From positions 1-57,163 of the forward strand of contig JADHNN010000007.1 in NCBI GenBank assembly GCA_016779485.1: 57,163 nucleotides of DNA, read 5' to 3'. Of this stretch, positions 8,316 through 17,488 are shown piece by piece. The position numbers were made by a program, and so were the translations under genes. This stretch comes from Gammaproteobacteria bacterium. GTDB taxonomy: Bacteria; Pseudomonadota; Gammaproteobacteria; GCA-002705445; GCA-002716945. A model generated the notes under the pieces. That model saw only the letters and a program-made list of their open reading frames with translations, was not told where the DNA came from and did not search any database. Within the stretch, counting starts at the first letter, position 1. Every line of letters begins with the position of its first letter.

Positions 8316-9407
8316 TTAAATTGAATCGATCATTTTCTCTAATTTATCAAAATGAGCCTCATAAGCATACTGTTTATTAGCATAATCATAACCATTTAAG
8401 ATGAGTTTATTTCTTAGGTCAGAATCATTTAATAAAATGTTTATTTGTTCTGAGAGATCGTTCGCATTTTTTGTTTCAAATAATAGTCCATTTTCTCTAT
8501 TAGATATAATCTCTGGGACACCTCCTGCATTACTACCTATAACAGCGACTTTCATTAACATAGCTTCTGCAACAATTAGTCCAAATGTCTCTTCATAAGT
8601 TGGAAGAATAATTATGTCGAAACAAGGCATATATGACATAGGTGATTCTACAAAATCAATAAATCTGAGATTATTAGTTAAATTATAATCTGCAGCATCC
8701 TTTAATAGTCTATTTTTATATTCATTATCCATTGCATGACCAATGATGCATAATTGAATATTATCAATATATTGATTTATTGCATCTAATACTAAATGTT
8801 GACCTTTTTGTTCTTCAATGCGAGAAAAAATGCCTACAGTAGGAATATTTTCATCTAAACTATTTTTGCTAAAAAATGTTTTTTTATCTACAACTTTTGA
8901 AAAAGGTGGTATTTCAATTCCATAGGTGAGCTTTTTTATCTTATTTGATGGTACTGGCAGATACTTTTTTGCTTCTGCTTTTAAATTATCTGTAATTACC
9001 AAAAACAAATCAATATTTTTATATATAAATTTATGATAAAAATCTTTTTTCGATCTAGACAGTTTCATTTGTCGATAAAAAATAATTTTAATATTTCCAG
9101 AAGTAAATATTTTTAATAGAACCGCAAGAAAGATATCTTTAGCCCAACTTACATGTAAAAATTCAATATTTTTAATTAAGATGTATTTGCGAAGTAATAT
9201 GAAATTTTTAATAAGTCGAAATACACCTTCATTATGACATTCTATTTTATTATCAGTAACACTTTGTGTGATGTAAGATTTTCTTGTACAGCCAACATGT
9301 ATCTTACGTCCTAACATTTTATAGTACTTTATTAGTTTTATGAAATATAACTCAAGTCCTCCCTGATCTGGAGATAAACAGATTGCTAATATTTTCTCAG
9401 TATTCAT
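8316..9407 (-). CDS. Family 4 (GT-B) glycosyltransferase, lipopolysaccharide-type
   Basis: A 363-residue GT-B enzyme. The N-terminal domain starts LAICLSPDQGGLELYF. The C-terminal nucleotide-sugar domain shows GIFSRIEEQKGQHLVLDAI and the family signature EETFGLIVAEAML followed by GSNAGGVPEII. It has no signal peptide and is presumably a peripheral cytoplasmic-face enzyme building the lipopolysaccharide core. It forms a two-gene operon with the downstream GT2 gene and is divergent from a heptosyltransferase. A perfect TATAAT lies upstream at 9419-9424 on the same strand. Confidence 0.82.
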   Translation of the reverse strand: MNTEKILAICLSPDQGGLELYFIKLIKYYKMLGRKIHVGCTRKSYITQSVTDNKIECHNEGVFRLIKNFILLRKYILIKNIEFLHVSWAKDIFLAVLLKIFTSGNIKIIFYRQMKLSRSKKDFYHKFIYKNIDLFLVITDNLKAEAKKYLPVPSNKIKKLTYGIEIPPFSKVVDKKTFFSKNSLDENIPTVGIFSRIEEQKGQHLVLDAINQYIDNIQLCIIGHAMDNEYKNRLLKDAADYNLTNNLRFIDFVESPMSYMPCFDIIILPTYEETFGLIVAEAMLMKVAVIGSNAGGVPEIISNRENGLLFETKNANDLSEQINILLNDSDLRNKLILNGYDYANKQYAYEAHFDKLEKMIDSI

Positions 9408-9418
9408 ATGTTGTGGCT

Positions 9419-9424
9419 ATTATA
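9419..9424 (-). promoter_or_regulatory. -10 element for the leftward GT4 gene
   Basis: TATAAT on the minus strand lies 11 bases before the ATG at 9407, in an 84-base divergent gap. The predicted mRNA leader would be only about 5 bases. No clear -35 box or Shine-Dalgarno sequence is seen. Confidence 0.45.
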
Positions 9425-9479
9425 GACTTAATCTGAATGGAGTAACAAAGAATAATTTGTAAGAAATATTATTTACTGT

Positions 9480-9485
9480 TGTAAT
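9480..9485 (+). promoter_or_regulatory. -10 element for the rightward heptosyltransferase gene (leaderless)
   Basis: TGTAAT ends 6 bases before the ATG at 9492. A TTGTAA sequence 17 bases upstream can serve as -35. Transcription would begin about at the start codon, so the mRNA would be leaderless. Confidence 0.45.
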
Positions 9486-9491
9486 ACACAT

Positions 9492-10439
9492 ATGAAAAAA
9501 ATTCTTGTGGTTAGAAACGATCGCTTAGGTGACTTGATGCTTATACTTCCTGCTCTGAGAATAATTAAAACATCTATACCAGGTATAACCATAGATTGTC
9601 TAGCAAATAAAAACTATCAAGAACTTAAAAATCTTACTCCATATATAGATAATATTATTACAGATGATGAATTAAATATTAAAATATTCGAGGAAAAGTA
9701 CGAATGTTCTATATCTTTTTTTTCTACTTTTTCAGTCGCGTATAGATTATGCAAAGGAGGCATAAAAAAAAGATATGCGCCTTCAACTAAGCTTGCTCAG
9801 ATTTTTTACAACAAAAAGATAAAGCAAAGAAGGTCTGAATCCATAAAATCTGAATATGAATATAATAATGATTTAGCATTTTTCTTTTTAAATGATAATG
9901 GATACGCCACAGAGATGAGCTCAAATCCTCTGGTAGCTATTGAAAATAATAAGTCAATCCATAGTAAAGGGAAAAAAATTATCTTTATACATCCATATAC
10001 TGGCGGGTCATCAAAGACTCTCTCTGAGAATGATTTTTTGAAACTTTGTCATTCTTTACAAGAGTTTTGTGATTGTAAATTTATATTACATTGTGATCAT
10101 AATGATTACGAAAAATGTCGTAACATAGAGAGACAATCTAATTCACTAGATATGGAAACCATAAAGCCAACTAATAATTTGAAAAAAATGTTTAGTAACA
10201 TTATGCAATGTGATCTATTTATAGCAGGTTCCACGGGTCCACTCCATGTCGCAGCAGCAATGAATAAAAAGACTGTTGGTTTTTATCCATTTAAAAAATC
10301 ATCTACTGCTAAAAGATGGGAAACTATGAATAGTGATAATCTGAAGTTATTTTTTACAGACACAGGTGAAGGTGATTCAAATCTAACTATAAATATTCCA
10401 AAAACTGCAGAAGTAATTTTTAAGAAACTACTCAGTTAA
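9492..10439 (+). CDS. Family 9 (heptosyltransferase-like) glycosyltransferase
   Basis: The 315-residue protein has the GT9 start ILVVRNDRLGDLMLILPAL, which carries the catalytic Asp of the family. The ADP-heptose-binding C-terminal half contains HPYTGGSSKTLS and AGSTGPLHVAAAMNKKTVGFYP. It probably adds a heptose or related sugar to the lipopolysaccharide core. It differs clearly from the WaaF homologue encoded convergently and could be WaaC/WaaQ-like. The last 12 bases overlap the 3' end of waaF. Confidence 0.8.
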   Translation: MKKILVVRNDRLGDLMLILPALRIIKTSIPGITIDCLANKNYQELKNLTPYIDNIITDDELNIKIFEEKYECSISFFSTFSVAYRLCKGGIKKRYAPSTKLAQIFYNKKIKQRRSESIKSEYEYNNDLAFFFLNDNGYATEMSSNPLVAIENNKSIHSKGKKIIFIHPYTGGSSKTLSENDFLKLCHSLQEFCDCKFILHCDHNDYEKCRNIERQSNSLDMETIKPTNNLKKMFSNIMQCDLFIAGSTGPLHVAAAMNKKTVGFYPFKKSSTAKRWETMNSDNLKLFFTDTGEGDSNLTINIPKTAEVIFKKLLS

Positions 10440-11417
10440 TCTAGCTATCGCAGATAGAACCATATCAACTGTTATATAATTAAGACAATTGGTATGTCCT
10501 AAAGGACACGATCTTTTAAAACATGGGCTACAATCTAAATCTTTATAAATAATTTCATGTTTACTCTCTTCACATAATGGAGGCGTGTATTTCGGAGAAG
10601 AAGATCCATATATTCCGACTATAGGTACATCAACTGCTGAGCTTAAATGCATTAAACCAGAGTCATTTGAAACCACACATTCTGCACTTGATAATACTTC
10701 AACCGCATCTTTTAGGCTTGTCTTGCCAATAAGATTAATTATATTATTTGACTCTAAAGTATTTATTTTATTTTTTATGGAGTTATCAAGTCCCACAACT
10801 ACTACTTGATAATTAGAAATTAAATTCTCTACTAAATTCACCCAATTCTGTGCTGGCCATTTTTTAGCTGGACCATATTCAGCATCAGGACATATAACAA
10901 TATATTTTTTGTTTATAGAATATTTTTCTTCAAGTTTTTTTTGGTTATCACCAATATTAAATAATGGTTGTAAATCAGTAGTATATTCTCTATCTAGAAT
11001 ATTCAAATATCTGTTTACCATCCCTTTATTTCGATCTATTGTTTTTATAATCCCATTAATCAAGCCGTATCTATATTCACCTAAATAACTTATTCTATCT
11101 TTAATGCCTGCAATGAAAGGAATAATTGCTGACTTTAAACTGTTTGTAAGTATGTATGATTTAGAATAGTTATTTTTTCTCAGATTGAAACCCAATTGTA
11201 ATCTATAAAAAAAAGAAAACTTACCATGAGAAGTTTTTGAAATAATAATATTTGTAATATTTGGTAAAAACATTGCAATGTCTGATAAGTTTTCATTCAC
11301 CAGTAGATCTATTTGTAAATTACTATCAGATTTTTTCAATGCATTAATAAATGCTGAGCTTATTATTAAATCCCCTATCCAGGCTGGAGCAACAACAAGG
11401 ACTTTATTATTGGACAT
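10428..11417 (-). CDS. waaF: Lipopolysaccharide heptosyltransferase II
   Basis: WaaF adds the second L-glycero-D-manno-heptose to the inner core. The 329-residue protein starts VLVVAPAWIGDLIIS, with the GT9 acceptor motif and catalytic Asp. It has the WaaF-typical CPDAEYGPAKKWPAQNW and then SNDSGLMHLSSAVDVPIVGIYG for donor binding. It follows hldD with a 1-base gap, so the supply of ADP-L-glycero-heptose and its transfer are encoded together. The family name is firm. Confidence 0.9.
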   Translation of the reverse strand: MSNNKVLVVAPAWIGDLIISSAFINALKKSDSNLQIDLLVNENLSDIAMFLPNITNIIISKTSHGKFSFFYRLQLGFNLRKNNYSKSYILTNSLKSAIIPFIAGIKDRISYLGEYRYGLINGIIKTIDRNKGMVNRYLNILDREYTTDLQPLFNIGDNQKKLEEKYSINKKYIVICPDAEYGPAKKWPAQNWVNLVENLISNYQVVVVGLDNSIKNKINTLESNNIINLIGKTSLKDAVEVLSSAECVVSNDSGLMHLSSAVDVPIVGIYGSSSPKYTPPLCEESKHEIIYKDLDCSPCFKRSCPLGHTNCLNYITVDMVLSAIARLTE

Positions 11418-11418
11418 A

Positions 11419-12360
11419 TTAAGATTGATTTAGAAAGTCTAAGTAAGAAGTGACTCCATCTTCTAATTCAGTAGATTTTTTAAGATAACCGCATTTCCGT
11501 AAGTTGGTCATATCTGCCTCTGTAAATGCTTGATACTGCTTTTCTAATCCTTCAGGAAAATCTATGTATTCTATATGACCGGAATTGAAATAATTTATGA
11601 CTGTATTTGCAATATCGTTAAATGATCTACTCTTACCTGTTGCTACATTGTAGATGCCTGATACATTATTTTCCATGAACCAAAGTTTTACATCTATAGT
11701 ATCTTTTACAAATACGAAATCTCTTCTCTGTTCCCCGTCTTTATATCCATGGCTTCCTTTGAAAAGTTTTAACATTCCATATTTTTTAAATTGATTATAA
11801 AAATGGTAAACAACACTACTCATTACTTCTTTGTGTTGTTCATATGGCCCATACACATTAAAATATCGCAATCCAACTATTTGAGATTTTATCTTATCAA
11901 AGTTAGCTCTTACGAAATTATCAAAAAGAAGTTTTGATTCAGAGTAATGATTTAATGTCGACTCATTCTCAGGACCTTCCTTAAAAACCGTTCCATCACC
12001 ATAAACAGAAGCAGATGAAGCATATATCATATCGATATTATTATTGGACGCATTCTTTAAAAGTTTTTTTGAATAGTTAAGATTTACATCCATTATATAG
12101 TCTCTATCAGGCTCAGTAGTTTTTGAACACGCCCCCAGGTGGAATATTTTTTCTATATCATTTTTATATTTTCCATTTATAAAATCATTTAAAAAAATAT
12201 TATGATCAATACAATCTAAAATTTTTAATTTATCTAGATTCTTAAATTTTTTTGTATATTTATCTAATTCTTCAACTACCAAAACCTCATTATTAAGTTC
12301 CAAAAGAGATTGAACAAGATTTGTGCCAATGAATCCAGCGCCGCCAGTTACAATTATCAT
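11419..12360 (-). CDS. hldD: ADP-L-glycero-D-manno-heptose 6-epimerase
   Basis: HldD converts ADP-D-glycero-heptose to the L-glycero form used by heptosyltransferases. The 313-residue extended SDR protein carries the NADP-binding GGAGFIG at 6-12. The catalytic Y139 and K143 lie in HYSESK, and the substrate-loop pattern GEQRRDFVFVKD is present. The segment HLGACSKTTE matches the family. It leads the waaF operon. A -10-like TATAAT lies 23 bases upstream. The other heptose genes (gmhA, hldE, gmhB) are not in this window. Confidence 0.94.
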   Translation of the reverse strand: MIIVTGGAGFIGTNLVQSLLELNNEVLVVEELDKYTKKFKNLDKLKILDCIDHNIFLNDFINGKYKNDIEKIFHLGACSKTTEPDRDYIMDVNLNYSKKLLKNASNNNIDMIYASSASVYGDGTVFKEGPENESTLNHYSESKLLFDNFVRANFDKIKSQIVGLRYFNVYGPYEQHKEVMSSVVYHFYNQFKKYGMLKLFKGSHGYKDGEQRRDFVFVKDTIDVKLWFMENNVSGIYNVATGKSRSFNDIANTVINYFNSGHIEYIDFPEGLEKQYQAFTEADMTNLRKCGYLKKSTELEDGVTSYLDFLNQS

Positions 12361-12383
12361 ACGTGAGATGATACCTTATTTTG

Positions 12384-12389
12384 ATTATA
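12384..12389 (-). promoter_or_regulatory. -10 element for hldD-waaF
   Basis: TATAAT on the minus strand lies 23 bases before the hldD start, allowing a leader of about 15 bases. No convincing -35 box is visible in this AT-rich gap. Confidence 0.4.
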
Positions 12390-12414
12390 AATATAATAAT
12401 TGTTGATAAAAGTA

Positions 12415-12444
12415 TTGTTATGAACTTCGTATAACTGTTACAAT
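12415..12444 (+). promoter_or_regulatory. Promoter for purE-purK
   Basis: TTGTTA (12415-12420) and TACAAT (12439-12444) are separated by 18 bases, a plausible sigma-70 promoter. The purE ATG is 15 bases beyond the -10. No PurR-like palindrome was recognised. Confidence 0.45.
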
Positions 12445-12459
12445 TGTTTTTTTTTAAAA

Positions 12460-12954
12460 ATGAAAAAATCACAAATACTTGTTGGTATAATAATAGGATC
12501 GCAGTCTGATTGGCCAATCATGAAGCATGCGTCAAATACCCTCACAAGTTTATCTATTAAACATGAAAAGAAAGTTGTCTCGGCTCACCGAACTCCTGAT
12601 TTGCTATTTGAATATGCAGAAGAAGCCTATACTCGAGGGATAGAGGTTATAATTGCAGGTGCTGGAGGTGCGGCACATCTTCCCGGTATGACAGCTGCAA
12701 AAACTCATATACCCGTTATAGGTGTCCCGATAAAAACAAAAAGTCTGGAAGGTAAAGATTCATTGCTTTCTATTATTCAAATGCCAGCGGGTATACCTGT
12801 TGCTACAGTTGCGATAGGAAAAGCTGGTGCCGTGAATTCAGGTCTGCTTGCAGCTTCTATATTAAGTATAAAATATCCTGAAATAAATAAATCACTTGTA
12901 AGTTACAGAAAAAAACAAACGAGGCGGGTGCTTAAATCTAGTAAATTACTCTAA
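12460..12954 (+). CDS. purE: N5-carboxyaminoimidazole ribonucleotide mutase
   Basis: PurE moves the carboxyl group of N5-CAIR to C4, giving CAIR in purine synthesis. The 164-residue class I protein shows the phosphate-binding IGSQSDW (residues 12-18), VVSAHRTPD with the catalytic His, and the AGAGGAAHLPGM loop. It overlaps purK by 1 base, and the two enzymes act in sequence. The basic C-terminal tail KKQTRRVLK is ordinary for the family. Confidence 0.96.
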   Translation: MKKSQILVGIIIGSQSDWPIMKHASNTLTSLSIKHEKKVVSAHRTPDLLFEYAEEAYTRGIEVIIAGAGGAAHLPGMTAAKTHIPVIGVPIKTKSLEGKDSLLSIIQMPAGIPVATVAIGKAGAVNSGLLAASILSIKYPEINKSLVSYRKKQTRRVLKSSKLL

Positions 12955-14033
12955 TGAAAATAGCTATATTTGGAGCTGGCCAACTTGCAATGATGATGGT
13001 GCAAGCTGATACCGAAAAAAAACATAAATACACCGTTATAGATCCTAGTGAATCACCACCAGCCTGCAAATACGCCGAACATATACAAACAGAGTATACA
13101 GATATAAATACAATAAAAAAAATATCTAATGACTGTGATTTAGCAACAATAGATTTTGAAAATGTTGATGTATCCGCAATGAAAGAAATTGAAAAAGAAA
13201 TACCTGTTTATCCATCATCAAGAGCATTGGAGATATGCCAAGATAGAATAAAAGAAAAAGATTTATTCAAACATCTAGAAATATCTACAACAAATTATTG
13301 TGAAATTAACTCACTCGAAGATTTAAAAAATAATATAAATAATAAAAAAAGTTACATACTCAAAACAAGGAGATTCGGCTATGATGGTAAAAACCAATAT
13401 AGAATTTACCCTGGTACTCGTCCTTCAACTAATTTAGTTTCATCACCTTGTATTCTCGAAGAGTTTGTGGAATTTCAAGCCGAGGTATCTTTAATCGCAG
13501 TTAGATCAGTAAATGGAACTGTTTTTTTCTACCCTCTAGTCGAGAATCGCCACAAAGACGGCATACTTGATATGAGTATTTATCCCAGTAATTATCAACA
13601 TTTACAAAAATCAGCTGAAGATATTGGTAGTAAGCTTCTTGACAAGATGAATTATGTGGGTGTTTTGGTTGTTGAGTTTTTTATAGATAAAAATGATTAT
13701 TTAGTCGCTAATGAAATGGCACCTCGAGTACATAATTCGGGACACTGGACAATTGAAGGCTCAAATATAAGTCAATTTTCTGCTCATATTTCTGCTATTA
13801 CAAATAGTATAAAATTTGTAAAATTAAAATTAAAGCCATCATTTATGTATAATATTATTTCTAATCATATTGCTGAAGATAAGATTCTACAACTGTCAAA
13901 TAAATTTGATATGTATTTCCATGATTATCACAAAAGTTCCAGAGACAAAAGAAAGTTGGGCCATATTACCTGCACTGTGGAAGATAAAGATAAGCTTAAA
14001 GAAAAAATTAAAGAATTTAAAAGTATAATTTAG
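12954..14033 (+). CDS. purK: N5-carboxyaminoimidazole ribonucleotide synthase
   Basis: PurK uses ATP and bicarbonate to carboxylate AIR, making the substrate of PurE. The 359-residue ATP-grasp protein has IFGAGQLAMMM at the N-terminus. The central ATP-grasp part contains KTRRFGYDGKNQ and CILEEFVEF, and the metal/ATP end is NEMAPRVHNSGHWTIEG. It is translationally coupled to purE through a TAATG overlap. Its stop overlaps the 3' end of the convergent cupin gene by 4 bases. Confidence 0.95.
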   Translation: MKIAIFGAGQLAMMMVQADTEKKHKYTVIDPSESPPACKYAEHIQTEYTDINTIKKISNDCDLATIDFENVDVSAMKEIEKEIPVYPSSRALEICQDRIKEKDLFKHLEISTTNYCEINSLEDLKNNINNKKSYILKTRRFGYDGKNQYRIYPGTRPSTNLVSSPCILEEFVEFQAEVSLIAVRSVNGTVFFYPLVENRHKDGILDMSIYPSNYQHLQKSAEDIGSKLLDKMNYVGVLVVEFFIDKNDYLVANEMAPRVHNSGHWTIEGSNISQFSAHISAITNSIKFVKLKLKPSFMYNIISNHIAEDKILQLSNKFDMYFHDYHKSSRDKRKLGHITCTVEDKDKLKEKIKEFKSII

Positions 14034-14359
14034 TGATTACGTTTACCATCAAAAACACACACAAAATAGCAACCTTTGTTGCCAGCATGAACTCTATGAA
14101 AGTCTCCATCCTCAATTAACACAGTATCCCCTTCTGTTACAAAAAAATTTTTTTCATTTATTTCCATCTCACCACTTCCCTTGATGAAAAAATATATCTC
14201 TTCTTGACCCGAGTGTTTATGACCAGATGTGCTCTTATTGGGTTTGAGATCAGTACTACTTAATACGAGGTTATTAAGTACAGAATTGTCACAGACTTTA
14301 TATCTATCATCTTCTTTTGTAATAGTCCCGCCAATATCAGTAATTTTAAATTTATGCAT
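14030..14359 (-). CDS. Small cupin-domain protein
   Basis: The 109-residue protein is a single cupin barrel. Likely metal ligands are H47, H49, E53 or E54, and H88, in the patterns GHKHSGQEEIYFF and DGDFHRVHA. Such proteins are usually metal-dependent isomerases, dioxygenases or sugar-binding proteins; the substrate cannot be deduced. It lies 51 bases downstream of panD on the same strand, possibly at the end of the pantothenate unit, and overlaps purK tail to tail. Confidence 0.8.
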   Translation of the reverse strand: MHKFKITDIGGTITKEDDRYKVCDNSVLNNLVLSSTDLKPNKSTSGHKHSGQEEIYFFIKGSGEMEINEKNFFVTEGDTVLIEDGDFHRVHAGNKGCYFVCVFDGKRNH

Positions 14360-14410
14360 TGTTATAATTCATCAAATATGCCTCTTTGAAATCATATTTT
14401 ATTAACAAAT

Positions 14411-14788
14411 TTATGCAAATTTAATTTTAATATCTGCATTATCAACTATTTCATTATTAGTGTTTAGATAAAGTATTGTTGGCTTATGGTTATCAATTTC
14501 ATTTTTTTGTAATTCTATATATGAACATATGATTACTTCATCATGTTTATTTATTTTATGACAACATGCGCCGTTAGCACAAATTTCACCAGAGTCTGCT
14601 GGGCCAGCAATCGCATATGTCGTTAGTCTCTCTCCATTGGTGATATTATAAATGTCTATCTTTTCAAAAGGTAAAATCTTGGCGGCATTAAGAATTGATA
14701 TATCTATTAAGCAGGAACCCTCATAGTTAATATCAGTAGCGGTAATAGTGCCTTTATGAATCTTCGAATTTAGAAAGCTTCTAGTCAT
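14411..14788 (-). CDS. panD: Aspartate 1-decarboxylase
   Basis: PanD makes beta-alanine from aspartate for pantothenate. The 125-residue proenzyme has the self-cleavage site at G24-S25 (sequence NYEGSCLID), where the Ser becomes the pyruvoyl group. The downstream NGACCHKINKHDEVII is typical. It follows panC with a 36-base gap, so panB, panC and panD are together on the minus strand. Confidence 0.94.
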   Translation of the reverse strand: MTRSFLNSKIHKGTITATDINYEGSCLIDISILNAAKILPFEKIDIYNITNGERLTTYAIAGPADSGEICANGACCHKINKHDEVIICSYIELQKNEIDNHKPTILYLNTNNEIVDNADIKIKFA

Positions 14789-14824
14789 TTGTCGTATAAT
14801 ACTATCTTTTTAAATAAAATTTAA

Positions 14825-15649
14825 CTATATTTGGATGTTATCTATCAGTCTAACATTATTGATATAACAGGCAATAAATAGTGATGAATTAGAGATGTCA
14901 CCTTTTGCTACATCTAAAGAACTATTCATTCTATGTTCAAGATATTCAACACTAATACTTTTAGATTCTAGTTTTTGAATTTCTTCTTCTTTTACTGTGT
15001 TGAAATCAGCGCCATCAATAATTTTTTGTCTTATGCTTTTGAGGCTAAAAAAGATGCTTTCTGCTCTTACAAGTGATTTTTTATCTAATCTATTAAGCCT
15101 TGAACTTAATGCTATTTTCTCTTTATTTCGTATAGTTTTAACTTCAATTATATCAAGATTAGGGAAATACTTACTTGCCACAAATTTTACTAAAAGGAGT
15201 TGTTGGAAATCTTTAAGTCCAAAGCATGCATAATTAGGTTTTATCATGTCAAAAAGATTCCTTATAATTTTATATACACCAATAAAATGTCCGTCTCTAG
15301 TCTCTCCGCACAAGCAATTCATGAATTTAGGTAAATGTATATCCTTATATTCATTCAAGCTCTTTGCGAAAGACTCATCAGGCATAAAAACCATATCGAC
15401 ATTATGAACTTGGCACTTTGCTATATCTGAATTAATTGTCTTTGGGTAACAATCATAATCATTTGAATTATTGAATTGAAGTTTGTTGATATAAATACTA
15501 ACAATCTTAATAGTATTCGCAGGTGCTTTTTCTATTAATTTCAAGTGCCCTTTATGGAGATTCCCCATTGTAGGTATTAAGGTAATTTTTTTATCAGAGT
15601 TAAATTCTAAATATTTATATAAATCTTTTATGGAGGAAGTTGATTCCAT
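14825..15649 (-). CDS. panC: Pantothenate synthetase
   Basis: PanC joins pantoate and beta-alanine with ATP. The 274-residue protein has the nucleotidyltransferase motif PTMGNLHKGHLKLI (HxGH at residues 32-35), CLCGETRDGHFIGV in the pantoate site, FGLKDFQQL, and the KMSKS-like ALSSRLNRL. Length is normal (about 280). It begins 2 bases after the panB stop, so the two are cotranscribed. Confidence 0.95.
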   Translation of the reverse strand: MESTSSIKDLYKYLEFNSDKKITLIPTMGNLHKGHLKLIEKAPANTIKIVSIYINKLQFNNSNDYDCYPKTINSDIAKCQVHNVDMVFMPDESFAKSLNEYKDIHLPKFMNCLCGETRDGHFIGVYKIIRNLFDMIKPNYACFGLKDFQQLLLVKFVASKYFPNLDIIEVKTIRNKEKIALSSRLNRLDKKSLVRAESIFFSLKSIRQKIIDGADFNTVKEEEIQKLESKSISVEYLEHRMNSSLDVAKGDISNSSLFIACYINNVRLIDNIQI

Positions 15650-15651
15650 TT

Positions 15652-16395
15652 CTATTTTTTATTTATAAAATTTTTTAAAACTTTTATCAGTGAAGAGTCT
15701 ACAGATGATGTAAGTGATGATATTTGATTAAAGCTAATGCCAAGTAAATCATAGATGACTGCAACTTGTCCATCTAATGCATCGCCAGAGCCGATGCCGA
15801 TTACAGGAACTGCACACTTTACTGTTATAATCTTTGCTAAAGCCTCGTCAACACATTCAAGTAAAATTAAATCAGTACCAATTTCATTCAACATCAAAGC
15901 ATTTTTATAGATCAAGGCAGCTTCTTTTTTTGTCTTACCATATTTCCTATACCCTTTTTTATTTTTTATGCTCTGAGGCAATAACCCAATATGCCCACAC
16001 AATGGTATATTTTTAGATACGAGATAACGAGCTATATCCATATTATCATCACCAAGTTCAATTTTTATTAAATCAGCTTTACATTTATCCATAATTTTGA
16101 GTGAATTTTTATATGCTTGCCTCTCATTAAGATATGTATCTTTAGGTAGATCCACCATTAATATAGATTTTTTTATTCCAGCTTTTACACATTTTGAATG
16201 GTAAATAATATCATCAAGACTTACTTTATGTGTTGAATTATCTCCTTTTATCACCTGACCAAGTGAATCTCCAACTAAAATTACATCTACACCCAATCTA
16301 TCGAGAAAACTAGAGAATGTTGCATCATATGCCGTAATACATGAAATATTTTTTCCACTTTCATAAAGCCTCTTCAATCTATTATTTTTTTTCAT
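15652..16395 (-). CDS. panB: 3-methyl-2-oxobutanoate hydroxymethyltransferase
   Basis: PanB transfers a one-carbon unit from methylenetetrahydrofolate to ketoisovalerate, giving ketopantoate. The 247-residue TIM-barrel protein shows ISCITAYDATFSSFLD, VDVILVGDSLGQVIKG with a metal-binding Asp, and IPLCGHIGLLPQ. It is somewhat shorter than the E. coli enzyme (264). It lies between a deoxynucleoside kinase and panC with 2-base gaps on both sides. Confidence 0.94.
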   Translation of the reverse strand: MKKNNRLKRLYESGKNISCITAYDATFSSFLDRLGVDVILVGDSLGQVIKGDNSTHKVSLDDIIYHSKCVKAGIKKSILMVDLPKDTYLNERQAYKNSLKIMDKCKADLIKIELGDDNMDIARYLVSKNIPLCGHIGLLPQSIKNKKGYRKYGKTKKEAALIYKNALMLNEIGTDLILLECVDEALAKIITVKCAVPVIGIGSGDALDGQVAVIYDLLGISFNQISSLTSSVDSSLIKVLKNFINKK

Positions 16396-16397
16396 TA

Positions 16398-17027
16398 TTA
16401 TCTAGAGACAGGGTTAAAGTATTTTTTTCCTTTTATGTCTGATGATATTTCTTCTATTAGTAAATTATAATCATCTGTATTGTTTATATTCACGTTACTT
16501 GTATTGATGATTAATACAGGGGATTGCTTATACTCATGAAAATGTTTCATATATAATTCATTGACTGAATCAATATATTTTTTTTTAATATTTTTTTCTA
16601 TGATGAGATCTCTTTTTTTAATTCTATTAAGCAATATATCTGTGGAGGCTTGTAAATATATTATCAAATCAGGAATTGGCGGAGAAAATTCTAGCTTAGA
16701 TTTGATTTTTGTGTACATCTCATATTCAATATCTGATAGATTAAGTTTTGCAAATAGTTCATCTTTTCCAAAATAAAAATCAGATACTAACATATCGCTA
16801 GACGTATTTAATAATACTAGCTGATCTATTCTTCTAAGAAGAAAATAAAGTTGAGTTGAAAAAGAATTAATTTGATTATTGTCGTAAAAGTTTTTTAGAA
16901 AAGGATTGTCTGAAAAATCTTCAAATAATGTTTGGCACTTCATAGTGTTAGATATGTTTTTAGCTAATGTTGTTTTACCAACACCTATCGCCCCTTCAAT
17001 TGCTATATATTTATTTTTAATCATCAC
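16398..17027 (-). CDS. Deoxynucleoside kinase family protein
   Basis: This 209-residue P-loop kinase has IAIEGAIGVGKTT (Walker A at residues 12-19) and the family segment SDFYFGKDELFAKLNL. Further on it has LIIYLQASTDILLNRIKKRD for lid and phosphate binding. Homologues phosphorylate deoxyguanosine or deoxyadenosine for salvage and are commonly found beside folK and panB. It overlaps folK by 4 bases. The preferred nucleoside cannot be told from the sequence. Confidence 0.87.
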   Translation of the reverse strand: MMIKNKYIAIEGAIGVGKTTLAKNISNTMKCQTLFEDFSDNPFLKNFYDNNQINSFSTQLYFLLRRIDQLVLLNTSSDMLVSDFYFGKDELFAKLNLSDIEYEMYTKIKSKLEFSPPIPDLIIYLQASTDILLNRIKKRDLIIEKNIKKKYIDSVNELYMKHFHEYKQSPVLIINTSNVNINNTDDYNLLIEEISSDIKGKKYFNPVSR

Positions 17028-17479
17028 AAATTTTTTATTAGGTTCATGATCTTCCCATATTTAGGAATTTCATATCCATAACTCGTTATTTCATACAGCG
17101 GCAATAGTACAAAATCTCTATATTTCAAGCCTGGATGCGGAATAACTAACTTATCTGTGTTCATTATAAGCTTATTATAAATCAAAATATCAATATCCAT
17201 GCTTCTTGGGCCCCATCTTTTTGTCTTCTTTCTATTATGTAATTTCTCAAGATGTTGTAATTCATACAGCAATTCCATCGGACTGAGGTTAGTTTTGATT
17301 TCAATCACAGAATTTATAAAATCTGGTTGCGCTTGTGGACCAAGAGGCTTAGTCGCATACAAACTTGACCTTTTTATAATACTTGTAGTTTTTATACGAT
17401 TGATTTGTTTGAGGACGGTATTAATTCGGAAATAAGGATGATTTTTGTTACTACCAATTCCTAAGTATACTTGATTCAA
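17024..17479 (-). CDS. folK: 2-amino-4-hydroxy-6-hydroxymethyldihydropteridine diphosphokinase
   Basis: FolK pyrophosphorylates the pterin precursor of folate. The 151-residue protein has VYLGIGSNKNHP, the pterin-site pattern KPLGPQAQPDFINSV, and the signature RWGPRSMDIDILIYN with the metal-binding Asp pair. It lies 9 bases downstream of rplS and may be read from the rpsP promoter. A folate step next to panB makes sense because PanB uses a folate cofactor. Confidence 0.94.
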   Translation of the reverse strand: MNQVYLGIGSNKNHPYFRINTVLKQINRIKTTSIIKRSSLYATKPLGPQAQPDFINSVIEIKTNLSPMELLYELQHLEKLHNRKKTKRWGPRSMDIDILIYNKLIMNTDKLVIPHPGLKYRDFVLLPLYEITSYGYEIPKYGKIMNLIKNL

Positions 17480-17488
17480 TTTGAGAGG

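Noticed and set aside
12293-12517. Leftward frame overlapping hldD and purE starts
   Set aside because: It is antisense or out of frame to two certain genes and has no protein-like pattern.
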